A stretch of 64,000 bases of DNA from Paramacrobiotus metropolitanus. Lineage: Eukaryota > Tardigrada > Eutardigrada > Parachela > Macrobiotidae. Location: NCBI RefSeq assembly GCF_019649055.1, contig NW_026570296.1, positions 248,001 to 312,000 on the forward strand, written 5' to 3'. The translations under genes and the position numbers were made by a program. The notes beneath the pieces were generated by a model. That model was not told where the DNA came from. It was given only the letters and a program-made list of their open reading frames with translations, and did no database searches. Below, piece by piece: positions 24,900-37,350 of this stretch (position 1 is its first letter; the number at the start of each line of letters is the position of its first letter).

Positions 24900-26284
24900 C
24901 ATTGTACTGTATATAGTATACGTATAAGTGAAATGAAACATCCATTCCAGTTATTATAAGAAGGAACTGCTTGCAGAAAACTCTGACCTTTGCCATGTTA
25001 TTCTCAGGACTTAAACGCTGTCCACCAGCCTTCTCCGTTCCAAAGAGATTTTTCGACAGCGTTTGTCTATGTAGATCCAAAGAGCGCACGCGCTGTATGT
25101 TACGAGCAATTTGTCGGAATGCAGGGAAAACGGAGCAGAAGGTTTTTTTTCTTATACTTTTAGTACGTACTTCTGAAAATGTGCCATTCAGAAAATTAGA
25201 GTTGAAAAGTGATGCAGCAAGATAACAACACACGAAGTAAATGATCTGCAGACACCTTTCAAGTACGAACTCAAAGTGTATGTTGCATTGGGGTTATGCA
25301 TAAAGTATGTAACGCAGCAAACAACGCAAAAAGTGTGACCAACGTAGAACAAAATTAATAATGCCTAGCCCATTACGAATTATGCAAAGTACGTACAAAT
25401 GTTCCTACCATTTTTTAAATTTTAAAATAAATGACAATTTTTGAAGTTTAGTTAATATTTTAATAATTTCATCACCGTAGCAGGTAATCCATAAACCTGC
25501 TGTTTTTTAGGTACATGCAACATCGGAGTTGTAACCTGGCCGAGCGCTTTAAGGGCGCCAATACCGTACTTGCAGCTGTAAATTCGGTACCCAACTACCG
25601 ACCCTGTGGCTGTGGTTACTTTATCAAATTATCTGAAGCAACTGTAGCCGACTTCACAGCCTCGCTTTTTAAAATTTTTCATCCGCACCATATTTTCTCT
25701 GAAAACCAGTTTTTTTTTGGGCTAATCTGCGTAATCCGCACTCGTATTTATCGAGATGAACCGTGATTCCGTACACGTGGAATCTCGTAGATATCTCTAT
25801 TGGTTACTCAGGAAACTTAGAATGCTTCATATCAACTCAACTCGAAAAGAAAGTTTACGCCACAGCAAACGGTGCATTCTCAATATTATGGGATCCAACG
25901 ATATGCAGTAGTATAATTATTACAAGCCCAGCACGGATGAATATTGGCCGATGACTATTAAAAAATAAGTAACTCTAAGCATGTGTTGGTTTGCGGTCGC
26001 TAACAGACTGTCATATAACATTAATAAACCCGTACGTATGTTTAGTAATATCTATATTATGATACATTTTACATAAGTTAATCGAAACCGAAAACACGGA
26101 ATGTTTACTTGTACATACAGTACATAACTTGCAATGATGTCTGACGTGATAATGACTAACGTGTTAAGTTACAGTACATGATTTTTTTACTTTGTATTGT
26201 ACTCGTACTTATTGTTAAGTAGCAGCTCAGATATTTCTACTGTTCTGGGTCAAGTTGTGTTAGAACAGTGTGTATTTCTTATCG
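24900..26284. other. Gene-free stretch
   Basis: No gene is recognised. TGGCCGAGCGCTTTAAGG at about 25539 resembles a type-2 tRNA A-box but has no matching B-box or acceptor pairing. CAGCACGGATGAATATTGGC near 25930 is repeated near 27870 and, inverted, near 48700. Confidence 0.45.
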
Positions 26285-26490
26285 CGTCCATGGTAACAAG
26301 CTTATGATTGACCACTGGACTCAGACAAATGATTTTGACAAAAAGTCAACATTCTTGGATCCACCGCTATACCTAGAGAATTTTGATGTACTTTAAAGCA
26401 ACAAAATTGGTGAAGTAGAAGCCGAGATCCTTCGCCTCAAAGGACAGGGGCCGAAGTCCTGGCACAGATAATCAGTATTCATATAATTAC
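26285..26490 (+). repeat. Duplicated flank, copy 1
   Basis: The segment beginning CCATGGTAACAAGCTTATGA and ending CAGTATTCATATAATTACC matches 28148-28356 (CATGGTAACAAGCTTTTGAG through TTAGTATTCATATAACC). Each copy sits immediately before an inverted-repeat unit, so flank and element were probably duplicated together. Confidence 0.55.
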
Positions 26491-27220
26491 CAGTTTACGG
26501 GATCTACATCCGTACACAAACTTTTGCGGCGCAAGTTTGCTACGCAATGCACACTTCGCAACGGTTGATTGCATTGGTCCCAGCCGCTAAGAAAACTACG
26601 AAAACTAAGAAAGAGAAAATCTAAGAAAACTTGAGGAACCCTAAGAAAGCCTAAGAAACCTAAGAAAACAAAGAAACCCAAGAAATCTAATAAACCTAAG
26701 AAACTTAAGAAACCTGAGAAACCTAAGAATACCTAAGAATACCTAAGAAACCTGAGAATACCTAAGAAAACCTAAGAAACCAAAGAAACCTAAGAAACCG
26801 AAGAAAACCTAAGAAACCTAAGAAACCTAAAATATCTAAGAAATAGCGTATATGAAAGAATACGAGGTATACCGATCACGCTGGTGGGATTGACTGCGAT
26901 TAATTTTTGCACATGGTTTTTAAATTTTCAATACTTTGGAACGTGCCGATGCCGAAGGCCGCGGTCTGTTTCGGTTTTTCCGAACGGTCCGCGAACAGAC
27001 AATGCATTGACCATGTATGTTTATGGGGGCCCAAGGCAACAGTTTGTTTTTTGGGGCTACTCCTTCCCTTTTGGGGCGTATCGATGACGCAGTAGCGTAA
27101 GAACATTCGCGCCGTTGAGACGAATTTAACGCACTTGGCCGCGTCGAAATCGGTTCAGCCGTTCGCCCAAACATCGGCTACATTATCAATCGTGTATACA
27201 TGGTTACGGATGTAGATAAC
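26491..27220. mobile_element. Inverted-repeat element with internal minisatellite, unit 1
   Basis: The unit starts CAGTTTACGGGATCTACATC with CTACATCCGTA and ends TTACGGATGTAGATAAC, so CTACATCCGTAA/TTACGGATGTAG is a terminal inverted repeat. Inside, 26585-26848 is a (AAGAAACCT)n-type 9-bp minisatellite. Then comes a conserved core: GCCGAAGGCCGCGG, a GTATGT.TATGG.GGCCC block, a GGGGCG block and CGGTTCAGCCGTTCGCCC. No protein is encoded. It is immediately followed by unit 2. Confidence 0.65.
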
Positions 27221-27858
27221 CAGTTTACGGGATCTACATCCGTACATGACTTTTGTGCCGCTTCTTCGTTTCGAACTTTCGCCCTACCTTAATTCCGGCC
27301 GCTCAAGAAAACTGAAAGTATAACAAATCTGAGGAAACCTAAGTAACATAAGAAAATTTTAAGAACTCTCAGAAACATAAGAAACCTACGAGAACTAAGA
27401 AGCCCAAGAAAACAAAGAAACCTCACAAACCTAAGAAACCTAAGAAACCTAAGAAACCTAAGAAACCTAAGAAATCTAAGAATCCGAAGACATCTAAGAA
27501 AGCTTAGTTAACAGAACCTGAGATGATTAGGTATTTTGAAACGCCAGGTTCATAATGGTATTTTGTTGCGCATTTACAATTTTTGCATGAATTGTTAGCG
27601 AAGCGAGGCCGAAAGGCGCGATTTGTCTTTGTCGCTCTGCGTTAGCTCATGTATGTCTATGGAGGCCCATAGCAACAAGTCGTTTTTTTTGGGGCTGTCT
27701 TGCCCTCTTGAGGCGCACAATATTCGCAGTGTTCCTATGTCACTCGCGACGTTGCGACGATTCCGGCGCACTTTACCGCGTCAAAATCGGACCATCCGTT
27801 CGCCCGATCATCGTGGTCGTCTGCTTAGCATGTATAAGAGGTTACGGATGTAGATAAC
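27221..27858. mobile_element. Inverted-repeat element with internal minisatellite, unit 2
   Basis: It has the same terminal inverted repeats as unit 1 and abuts it directly. The (AAGAAACCT)n block at 27305-27505 contains a run of near-perfect 9-bp repeats. The conserved core (GTATGTCTATGGAGGCCCAT, then CGGACCATCCGTTCGCCCGA) follows. It ends TTACGGATGTAGATAAC. Confidence 0.65.
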
Positions 27859-28356
27859 AAGCTGAGCACGGATGAATATTGGCTTACGACTGGGTAAATG
27901 AATCAGTTTAAAATTCATAGGTTGCAGTGTATTCGAGGAAGCAATAGCAGTTAGTATTTTGTTTGAAGCAGTTTCGTGCACAGCGGCTAATAGTCTCCTC
28001 AGAAGCTTGCAAATGAACTGAAGACGAGCTTGATCATTTGTTTGGTCCGATTTTGGACCATGAGAAACGCAAAGGCGAAGCCAAAGCTGTTTCTTGTTTG
28101 AGTACAGTATAATTGTGACCGTGGTAACAGACCAGCCCATGTTAGACCTATGGCATCCATGGTAACAAGCTTTTGAGTGACCACTGGGATTGCGGTTCTG
28201 AATTCAACAAACAACGACTGGTCTTAGATCACCCGCCAGACTGGGAGGTTTTCATAACATTTTGAAGCAGGAAGATCGGATGAGCAGAAGCGGAGATTAC
28301 CGCGGTCTAACATGAGAGGCCAAAGACCTGCTAGAGATGTTTAGTATTCATATAAC

Positions 28357-28957
28357 CAGTTTACGGTATCTACATCCGTACGTACACTCGTGGCGCACAT
28401 TAGTTTCGAAAATTACAATTTAAAGAAACATATAGGTCTTCTGTATTCATAACATTTTATGAGCGTAAGAATTCTAAAAAGGCTTAAAAACGTAAGAAAC
28501 ATGAGCAAGCTAAGGAAATCTAAGAAATTTAGTAAACCTACGAAACCTGAGATAACCTAAGAAATCTAAGAAAATTAGGAAACCTAAGAAAGCTGAGAAA
28601 CAAAGCAAAAAATACAGACTGAGCTAATCGCCAGCTTGATTACTATTATTATTTTGCCCTGGTTTCACGATTTCTTATTTTGTTTGCCGAAGCGATGCCG
28701 AAGGCCGCGGGCTGCCTCTGTCGCTGCGGCTGTACAACTGAATAGCCCACGTCCGTCTATGGGGGCCCATGGCAACAATTTCGTTTTTAGGGCCCCTGTT
28801 TCCCCGTTGGGGCGCATCGATTAAGCAATAGCGTAACATTAACGGCGTCTTTGCGACGATTCTAACGCACTTTTCTGCCTGAAAATCGGCCCAGCCGTTC
28901 GGCCAATCATTCGGAACAAAGCATACTCGTGTATAAGATGTTACGGATGTAGATAAC
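28357..28957. mobile_element. Inverted-repeat element with internal minisatellite, unit 3
   Basis: It starts CAGTTTACGGTATCTACATC and ends TTACGGATGTAGATAAC. The minisatellite at 28482-28605 is shorter and more degraded. The core (GATGCCGAAGGCCGCGGGCT, GTCTATGGGGGCCCATGGCA, CGGCCCAGCCGTTCGGCCAA) is well conserved. It is preceded by the duplicated flank 28148-28356. Confidence 0.65.
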
Positions 28958-29287
28958 AGTGTACGGAGGACTACATCCGTAAGCAATTTATCGGCGTCGG
29001 CTTTTGGTGATTAATTTATGTTTTTGTTTGCATCGAGGCCGCTGGCCGAGGCGTGTCGTGTCATTTACGCACATTGGAACAACTTGTCCATGTATGTCTA
29101 TGGAGGCCCGTGGCAACAATTTTCCTTTCCGGTCCCCTTATTTCCCCTCGAGGCGCATCGTCTCGGTAATAGCGTAACATCCACCGCGTCGTTGCAGCGG
29201 TTCTAGCGCACTTGACCGCGTCTACCCGTTCTCCCAAACATAGGTTTTTTAACCTTACTCTGTCACGGTTGTTACGGATGTAGTTAA
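28957..29287. mobile_element. Inverted-repeat element, unit 4, minisatellite lost
   Basis: This 331-bp unit directly abuts unit 3. It has CTACATCCGTAA at its left end and TTACGGATGTAG at its right end, and keeps the core (GTATGTCTATGGAGGCCCGT, GAGGCGCATCGTC) without the AAGAAACCT block. Confidence 0.6.
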
Positions 29288-29289
29288 TG

Positions 29290-31227
29290 ATTTATGACTA
29301 AAGCATTAATTTAACGAGTATGAGGCGCGATTCAAATTCTACGTAACGCAATTTTTCGTGATTTTTTACTACTTGTTACCCCTTGTAACACTAGCTTTAC
29401 AAAGCCTTCAACCCGCCAGCTGCATACGTAAAGGAAAGCCCGAACACACCACTATAAAACTGCATTTCAGTTATACTAAATTAAAATTATTGAAATCTAA
29501 ATTATATTAAATTATTATATTAAATTTCAATTATTCATATTATTTACGTATGTAAATTAAATAATGATAATAATTATCGTTATTATTAATCGTAATTTTT
29601 TCCAAGTACTGTAACACAGCAGCACACAGTCAAGACCACCCCTATCCCTCTAGCGTTACGCAATACTAGAATCGCACCTAATGGTTTTGATTGGATCAAG
29701 GAAGTTGCCGGGAAACGAGGAAAAATGCCAGCCACACGTTTTACGACAACGTGACGGCGCTCTGAAATTTACCTGACCATTGAAATACTGCACATTACAA
29801 TAGATATTATTCATCTGCAATTCTTCTGGTTGGGATAAATTAGATTCTGATGACCTTTTCTGTTATTCTGATCCAAAATTATATTACTGGTACACAACAA
29901 ATCTGTCAACTATGGATGCGCAGTCACTATCCTCAGGCCACACCTATTTTTATCAAGGCCACTATCTCATTCTTCCGCCGCGTATAATCATTCTGGCGCG
30001 AACTAAGGTACTGGTACTCCATGTTGGCAACTTGGCCATAAGAATTTCATTACAAATACTTATTCCAATTCCTATTTACTAAACATTGTAATAGAAACAA
30101 TAAATTGCGGTATTCCGAAAATAACATATCGTGTTTCAACAAGTTCGTTGCAATCTGTATTAAGGCGTAAAGTGCAAGTTCTAGATCGTGTAAAAAGTTG
30201 AAAGTAGAATGTAACTGACAATACAAATAATTGGCAACACAAAATCAAACAAATTTATGAATGACGCTTCCCGATAGCCTGGTAATACTTGTACGAGTAT
30301 ATCTCCGTTATTACTACAAGGTAATCTTTAGCTCCCGGCGGTCGGCTGGAGGTGACCTTAGCCCTCAGGTCCCTTGCGATGGGTGAAGTTAATCCCGAAC
30401 ATGGTGCTAAATTCAGGTAAATGCAGAAACTCACTTTCGAGCATGTCGAGTTTGCATTGTATTATGACAATGTGTAGCCTAACATTAAAGTACAATAATT
30501 TGAATACATGGGCGAGAACACTATTTCTGAGCGCAGCATCCGGTTGAGGAGTTGTGGCTATAAAAAATTCTAAAATGTTTAAAGTGTGATTATGAGCCAA
30601 TCTCCTTCACATTCAGCAGAAAAATACACAGAAACGTGTTAGACTGTTTTGACACGGAAGCGGGACCCTGACAGTTTTCGTATTATAAACGAATTTTGAA
30701 ATTTTTATAATTCGTTTGAAAATTGGAAAAACGTAGTGGAGACGTGGTTTCGTGTCAAAATGATCTTCAGACATAACGCACAATTCTGTGCAACATTTGA
30801 AGAAGATCGGTCCAGAATGCAACTTTTGGAATCCATTTTCGCTTTTATAAGTTTTGGAATTTTATTTCACCCATATCTTCCCAACCGAATCTTGCGCGTA
30901 CAAAAGGATTCCACATCATTGTCGAGATATACGAGTACTTGTACAAGATTTAATTATTAAGAGAGTTTAGATATTTGGCGTGGCAATGCTCAGTTGGTTT
31001 TGGCCACCATCCTCTCACGCTCGAATTGGCATCACGTTTTCTTTTGATTTGTTGAAGCTGTTTTATGACGCTGTCCACTACACTCAGGGTTAATAAACAT
31101 GAAAATTATTAAGATAATTCGCAACAAACCTGTTCAAATTAAGGTGCTATAATTTTATTATAAAATCGAAATATTTTTTAATTTTAAATTAATTTTTAAT
31201 TATTTTATAAAAGCCCTATATGCCTGA
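29290..31227. other. Gene-free AT-rich stretch
   Basis: No gene is recognised. The few open frames, such as 30358-30600 (minus), have no family resemblance and no convincing splice context. Confidence 0.45.
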
Positions 31228-31873
31228 CCAGGGAACATAGGGGTCCTCCCCCTTCAGAAAAATCTCATTTTTTGCATAAAGGTAGTAAACATATGTAGGA
31301 CATTTAAAAAATATTTTCAGCTGCTGTAATCAAGGTAGGCGTGGTCAAACGTATGTAATTTAAAATTATTAAGTTGGTAAGGACTGCACATATGATAATA
31401 AATCGATTTTTTGTCAGTTAATTCCTTGATTTCATAAGTGACGCATGGCTTAAGGCTGCGAGTTCACCTGCTGGGGTCAAGAAAACCGCACTGAAAACCA
31501 CACATCAAGCCTTTAACTTTAGTACTGTACTCCTGTCCTGTACTTCACTAGTACTCCTGTACTTTGCTGCAGAGTAGCATGAGTATCTGTATGAAAATCT
31601 TCTTTACTGGAATGGTTATAAATATATTCCTTTATCATCAGTTTTTCTCTTGAATTTCGTTTGAGCAACTATAAATTAGCACGACCTCAAAGTGTCTATC
31701 ATGTACAAAAAACCAAACGGTGGTGTCACTCATGAAAACGATGAAGTAACGGAGAAGAAACCTAATATACATATTAGCATATGTGAAAATATTTTTTAAA
31801 TGTCCTACATATGTTTACTACCTTTGTGCAAAAAATGAGATTTTTCTGAAGGGGGAGGATCCCTATGTTCCCG
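31228..31873. mobile_element. Foldback element 1
   Basis: Arms of about 90 bp at 31228-31320 and 31784-31873 are near-perfect reverse complements. The left arm begins CCAGGGAACATAGGGGTCCT and the right arm ends GGATCCCTATGTTCCCGG. About 460 bp of AT-rich sequence without a gene lies between them. Long inverted arms with no coding sequence suggest a foldback or long-TIR non-autonomous transposon. The CTGACCAGGG left terminus matches element 2 at 32521. Confidence 0.75.
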
Positions 31874-32520
31874 GTGAGATTGCTGTTCGAATTTTGTGCT
31901 TTAACGTTTTTAAAAATTATGATTTGGAAACAGGAGATATTTCAGAAAAACTATTTCTAAATATTTCTAAATATCCAGAGCTAGTTACTGGTATGCTTTT
32001 TAAAATTACAGATATTCTTATGTTTTTTATTCCTTCTTGTTGTGTTTATATTGTTATAAACCATGTCGATAAACACATAGTATCGTTGTGTTTATTGCTG
32101 TGTGTGTGTGAGAGAGTAGAAAACATGCAGGCACGTAAGAAACATAAGGTAACTTAGGAACAAAAGGTAAAGAAAAAATAACATAAGAAAACACAAGAAT
32201 AAAGAATGAATAAATCATAAGAAAAACATAAGAATAACAATATAAGAAATCTAATGAAGAAGCGCATCTCTTGGAAGGCGAAGGCGAAGGAAGAGGCGAA
32301 GACAGAAGGCCACTCATACTTCTTACCCACCCCGATTTTCCTGCTATAAAAGTATTTTAAAATCCTCTCATTGCGGGGACTATCATAGAATTTTGACCTT
32401 TCGCTATTGAAATTAGGCTGGGTCCACTGGTCCCCAAAAGGGATCACAGGGTTCACAACTTCACATGGACTGGACTTGGAGTATTACCATGACTTTAGTG
32501 CTTATTTTGCAGTACTCTGA

Positions 32521-33208
32521 CCAGGGCACGGTTAGAGGTTCGCCTCTCACAAAAATTTTATTTTTTTTCTGGAGAGAGAGTATGCCCAGGGTATATTTAA
32601 AAAAATCCTTTCATCGGCAGTGGTCCAGTGGGCGTGGCCAAACACAAATTTAATGGTTGATAGTACTGCATATACTGTATGTATATCATTGTCGTATTAA
32701 GTCGTACTCGGCATTACCATTATACTGAAACAAATTTTATTTTCCGAGTTGTGTTGCCCGTTAGCCCCTACCCTGTAACCTTTACTCCTTCATTCGATTT
32801 ATTCCTCAATCGTTGTTTGAAAATTTAAAATTTTTAGAGAATCTCGCTCCTTATTGAGCTCTAAAATATTTGCAGCACACGGACGGTTCAACACAGTCGA
32901 TAAGTAGCGAGATTCTCTAAAATTAAATTTTCAAAACAATGATTAAGAAAAAAAATAAAGAATTGAAAAACCACAATGATAACGGGTGACTTAGAACTCG
33001 GAAAATAAAATATGTTAGTGTAATCAGTAATAGTGCGGCTGTACGGCAATGACAATACATGCAATACCGTCAACAATTAAATTCGGGTTTGGCCACACCC
33101 ACTGGGCCATTGCCGATGAAAGTATCTTTTTAGATATACCTGGGCCTACTCTATCTCCAGAAAAAAAATAAAATTTTTCTGAGAGGCGAACTTCTGATTG
33201 TGCCCTGG
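32521..33208. mobile_element. Foldback element 2
   Basis: Arms of roughly 220 bp at about 32521-32750 and 32985-33208 are imperfect reverse complements, starting CCAGGGCAC and ending GTGCCCTGG. A second inner inverted pair (TTAGAGAATCTCGCT near 32835, AGCGAGATTCTCTAA near 32910) extends the fold almost to the centre. No gene is present. Its termini resemble foldback element 1. Confidence 0.75.
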
Positions 33209-34721
33209 TGAGTGCAGTGACACGCTTAATTGGGTGACAAGCGACAGCAGCACTCCGGTAATCAAAAGCGCATAATGTTTTAAATGTAGACCTTCCTAAA
33301 AATAATATACGTATATACAGTGCTTACACGCTGCATTAAAAATTCCGACAAAACACGTTAGTTTTCGTTTCGACAAAACTGCAATCCGTACTGAGTACAG
33401 TACGAGTACAGACTACAGAATATTGGCTTTACAGTATAAAACCAACATGCATTCGTGCTCAGCTTGTATAAAATATTTTATTCATAGTGTTTGTGGTTGG
33501 CGCTGCTTGATACCGCACGTTGTTATTCCCGTCCAGCGCGAATCGGCCGTCCATAAATGCATGCAGCAATGCGACCGGGCGACAGCAATGCTTACCTATT
33601 TCGTTTAGTATTGGCATAGAAAATTATTATTATTTTCTATAATAAGTACAGTTTTTCTATAATATTAATAATTTTTCTATAACAATAAGGTATTTGTAAT
33701 TTTCTATGGTATTGGAGCGTACATATGACGACTGCCTGTTAACCGAGGGCCCAGAGAGAACACAGCTGGTGCTATACACGTAGTGCATGATTGTATTACA
33801 TTGCCATGTCTAAAATGTATTAATAATAATGGAGTTTATTTTATTTTTTTCGCTAATAATTTATTAATGCTTTCTGTTCACAGAAAAATTTCACAGTAAC
33901 TTCAGAAACGGTCACGCTAAGCACAATCAACAAAGGCGGCTTAATCACAGAACAATGGAGTTTATTGTCCTGGCACGGAGCAGGTGCCCCCTGTAGGCTT
34001 CAGACAGTGACAGAGAAAATGGTACAAGGCACACATGATTGTATGTGCATGCACATATCGCCGAGACGGGCTTGAGTGTCTGCGTTTGTATACTTTGGCT
34101 TTGAATAATTTTTGATTGACGGTATGTACGCCAATACATTCATGCTAGGTCAACAATAATACGGTAAATGCATTCGTACCAAGAGTTTGGCTTTCGTTTG
34201 CGGCCTGGCTTGTACGGTAATTACTGTACAGTGTACGCTAACCCTGCACTTGAAGGAAATTTCTACAGTATGAGTGGCGCGACACTGTGTGTCGACAGTG
34301 TCATGTATTCGACTAATGTGCGCTCTCCCACAACGTACGCCCGAGTACACAGGTCAAATTTCCTTCAAGCGCAGGCATACAATAAGGTCTGGGGCCGATC
34401 GGAGAAACCGGTTGATAGAAACGCCTTCTGTTCTCAGACCTGCCATTCTCTCGAATTGTGCAAATAATGTAGACTGTACCAAAAGTGATGGTAATGACCG
34501 AATACTGCAAATGGAAGCCCGGACTAACGAATCGAACCGGTTTATTTCTCCAGTTGAAGGCCACTATGTGCTTAAACTAAACTCCTAGCGATAACAGCAT
34601 CACGTGACGAGTCGAGTTGATGACTCTTAGCAGGCAGTTAAATTGATAAGGCTAAACGTTTTCATTAAAGTAATAAAAAACTTTAATACAGTACGACTGT
34701 ACTGTACTTTGCCACCGCTAA
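33209..34721. other. Gene-free stretch with one inverted repeat
   Basis: No gene is recognised. A 20-bp inverted repeat (CCTGCACTTGAAGGAAATTT at 34245-34264; complement with one mismatch at 34357-34376) could form a hairpin of about 130 nt. TTTTCTAT repeats lie at 33615-33710. Confidence 0.5.
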
Positions 34722-35210
34722 CTCTCACGCGGTAACGTACGGTCGTCAAGTCTCACGCGGTAACGTGTGGTGTCACGTAATAAGGTCCTGCCGTTAACTG
34801 TCACGTAACTCTCACCGTTAACTGTCACGTAATAAGGTGCTGCCGTTAAATGTCACGTAACTCTCACCGTTAACTGTCACGTAATGTGCTGCCGTTAAGT
34901 GTCACGTAACTCTCACCGTTAACTGTCACGTAATAAGGTGCTGCCGTTAACCCCCACGCGGTAACGTGCGGCCGTTGACTGTCATGTAATAACGCAGTGA
35001 CGTTAACTCTCATACGGTATCGTACGGCCGTTATCTTTCACACCGTAACGTACGGCTGTTAACCGTCATGGGATAATGTACCACCGCTATATCTCACGCG
35101 GTAACGTACGGCCGTCAAGTCTCACGCGGTAACGTGTGGTCGTTATCTGTCATGTAATAACGTGCGTGCTGCCGTTAAATCTCAGGCGGTGACGTGCGCA
35201 CGCCGGTAAG
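34722..35210. repeat. 28-bp satellite array
   Basis: About 17 tandem units follow the consensus TCTCACGCGGTAACGTACGG plus CCGTTAAC. Some units are shortened (TGTCACGTAACTCTCACCGT plus TAAC, 24 bp) and alternate regularly with 28-bp units between about 34800 and 34930, which points to a higher-order repeat. No coding potential. Confidence 0.9.
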
Positions 35211-36513
35211 TTTAATGAGGTTAGTTCGTGACTTGTGTAGTTAAATTTTTATAGTTAGCAGTATATTTTGTCCAGTGAGGGGAGGGGGAAGCGGAAGTGT
35301 TCTCACAACGTGTGCCATATATTACACAAAATTCTTTTTGATTCAGCATGTTTTGCTCGTTTATTCAGTAAACTGAATTTAAATTACAGTAGTTAGTCTT
35401 ATTTAATTCGTTAATTTTGTCAGTTCAGGTTGGTTGAGCAAATTTGTTTTGCTTAGCTAGGATTTTCTAGCAGGTACATATTACTATTTACTAGGTATTA
35501 TTTACAAACTTTAGTAAATTTGGTTTTTTTAGAACGTTTTATTTTACAACTTTTTACTTGATCACAACCGAGTAACTGTGCTGTCTCTGCATAGTGCAGT
35601 ATTCCCCCGTTGTATTGCGATCGACCAACGCTCTCGGAGAAGCTTATGTGAGCGTGCTTCTTCGGTGTGCTGCCGGAGGCTTGTACCCGTTCCTTAATGA
35701 TAGCGATTGTCGATGTGCGCGATGGGCCAAGCGTTCAGCTTAGTTAGTTGGGGTTAGCTTGGTTTTAGTAAGCTTAGTTCGCTTAGTGAGTTGGCTTAGT
35801 AAAAAATCTGATTTGATCGCTGAGAGTTGGAGGCGGGATCCGCCGCTTATTATGAAAGATAGTATAATCCACATAATATCAGCCGCGCCCCTTAAGCGGA
35901 GGGATTTCCGGTCATCTCCCGGAGGGCTTAGTAAAAAGATTTTTATATACTCGTATTTACTCGTACGTACGGCTTACTGCATCGCAGTTCTTGCGTACAG
36001 ACAAACTTCATTCCTCGCCACGTCGGAAAATTTGTGCTGCGATGCATTACTCTATAACTAGAAAAATACAAGTTAGCGTGCTTTGGCAGACCGGAGCGTT
36101 GCTAAGGAAAAATTTGCTTTATTGTTTGTTGCTACTTCCGTAACGCACTTTCGTAACGAACACAGGTACATTTTTGCACTGGTACTGAATTAAGAGAACC
36201 TTCGCTACGCTCCGCACGATTAAAAGTGAAAGTAAAAAATTTCAGATCGTTGCCACTGCCACCGTCAAGTTTTCCATTGAGACGCAAGATCAAGAGCCTG
36301 TTAAATCTGTAACACCAGACCGAATGAAGCAATTGCAAGATTGTTCAGGGTGCTGGCGAAGCGATAGATCTTGAAGGTTTGCATGAAGAGTGCCTGAATA
36401 AATGTCCAGAGTTCTAAGAGGAAGTTATTTGCTATATGGAAATTGGGTTCTGTTTTACTCCTGGCATTAATGCAACTCAGCAAAAAGACATCGGAAAGTC
36501 TATTTGGAAGGTA
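35211..36513. other. Gene-free stretch
   Basis: No gene is recognised. At 35735-35800 there is a run of GCTTAGTTAG or GCTTAGTTCG-type repeats. The rest is plain AT-rich spacer. Confidence 0.45.
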
Positions 36514-36521
36514 GGTGATCC

Positions 36522-37053
36522 TAGGGTTGTCATCACGTCATCACACACTATCACAATCACGCCGATTTCCGGTTCCCAATCCCATCATGCCGGAAAATTA
36601 TGGCTGTGATAATGTGATGGGATGAATGATGGGATTGGGAAGTGATGGGATGGTTTTCCACTGCCCGAAAATATGTGTTTTAGTGCCAAAAATTTATTGC
36701 GCTTCAGTTATTCCACATTTGCGCGCTACAAATTTTTCTTCCTTTAAAAATCAGGCGAGCGGTGCCCGGAGAAAACTTTATAATAAAGACCTTTAGCAGT
36801 TTTGTCATTACGGTACGGTACGCCACTTCCACCACAATGACCACATGCCATTTAATTTGATTGATGATGCCTTTCTCACTTGTGATAACTGTCTTTACAA
36901 CATTCATACTTTATGAAAACATTAAAATAATTATTTTTCGAAATATAATCCATTAATATTTATTTTGTTTTCGTCCCACCAATCCCGCTATTCCCATCAC
37001 TTCGCAATCCCATCACATCCCAACACAAAAATTACGGTGGGATGACAACCCTT
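36522..37053. mobile_element. hAT-like non-autonomous element, 532 bp
   Basis: The ends TAGGGTTGTCATC and GATGACAACCCTT form a 13-bp terminal inverted repeat with one mismatch. They are flanked by a perfect 8-bp direct repeat, GGTGATCC, at 36514-36521 and 37054-37061. Subterminal sequence is rich in GATGGGAT and ATCCCATC repeats in opposite orientation at the two ends. Eight-bp duplications are typical of hAT elements. No transposase is encoded. Confidence 0.8.
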
Positions 37054-37350
37054 GGTGATCCCACGTGGTAGAACAGAGCCGATTTTATATAACCTGCGTT
37101 TTTGTAGGTTACGAGCAACAAGCGCGGTTTACGAAGGATTTATTTTGCAAGCGCGTCCGATTATAAGAGGGAAATTTGATGAACGATGCTTGAACCATTA
37201 GAAAACCTTGACAGGTACTTTCGCATATTGCCTTATCAGCGGAACACCACCGACTCCCTCTCCTGAGTCCCCTCTCAGATCTATTTTGTTTTTTTGTTCA
37301 CCCAGTTTCACAGGAATGGCTTGTACAAAGTAGAAGGCAGTGAACTGTGA

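Noticed and set aside
25530-25610. tRNA-Leu/Ser-like sequence TGGCCGAGCGCTTTAAGG
   Set aside because: Only the A-box half fits. I found no B-box, no acceptor pairing and no proper anticodon arm.
34722-35210. Possible CRISPR-like array
   Set aside because: Units are contiguous with no unique spacers, lengths vary and the context is animal DNA. It is a satellite.
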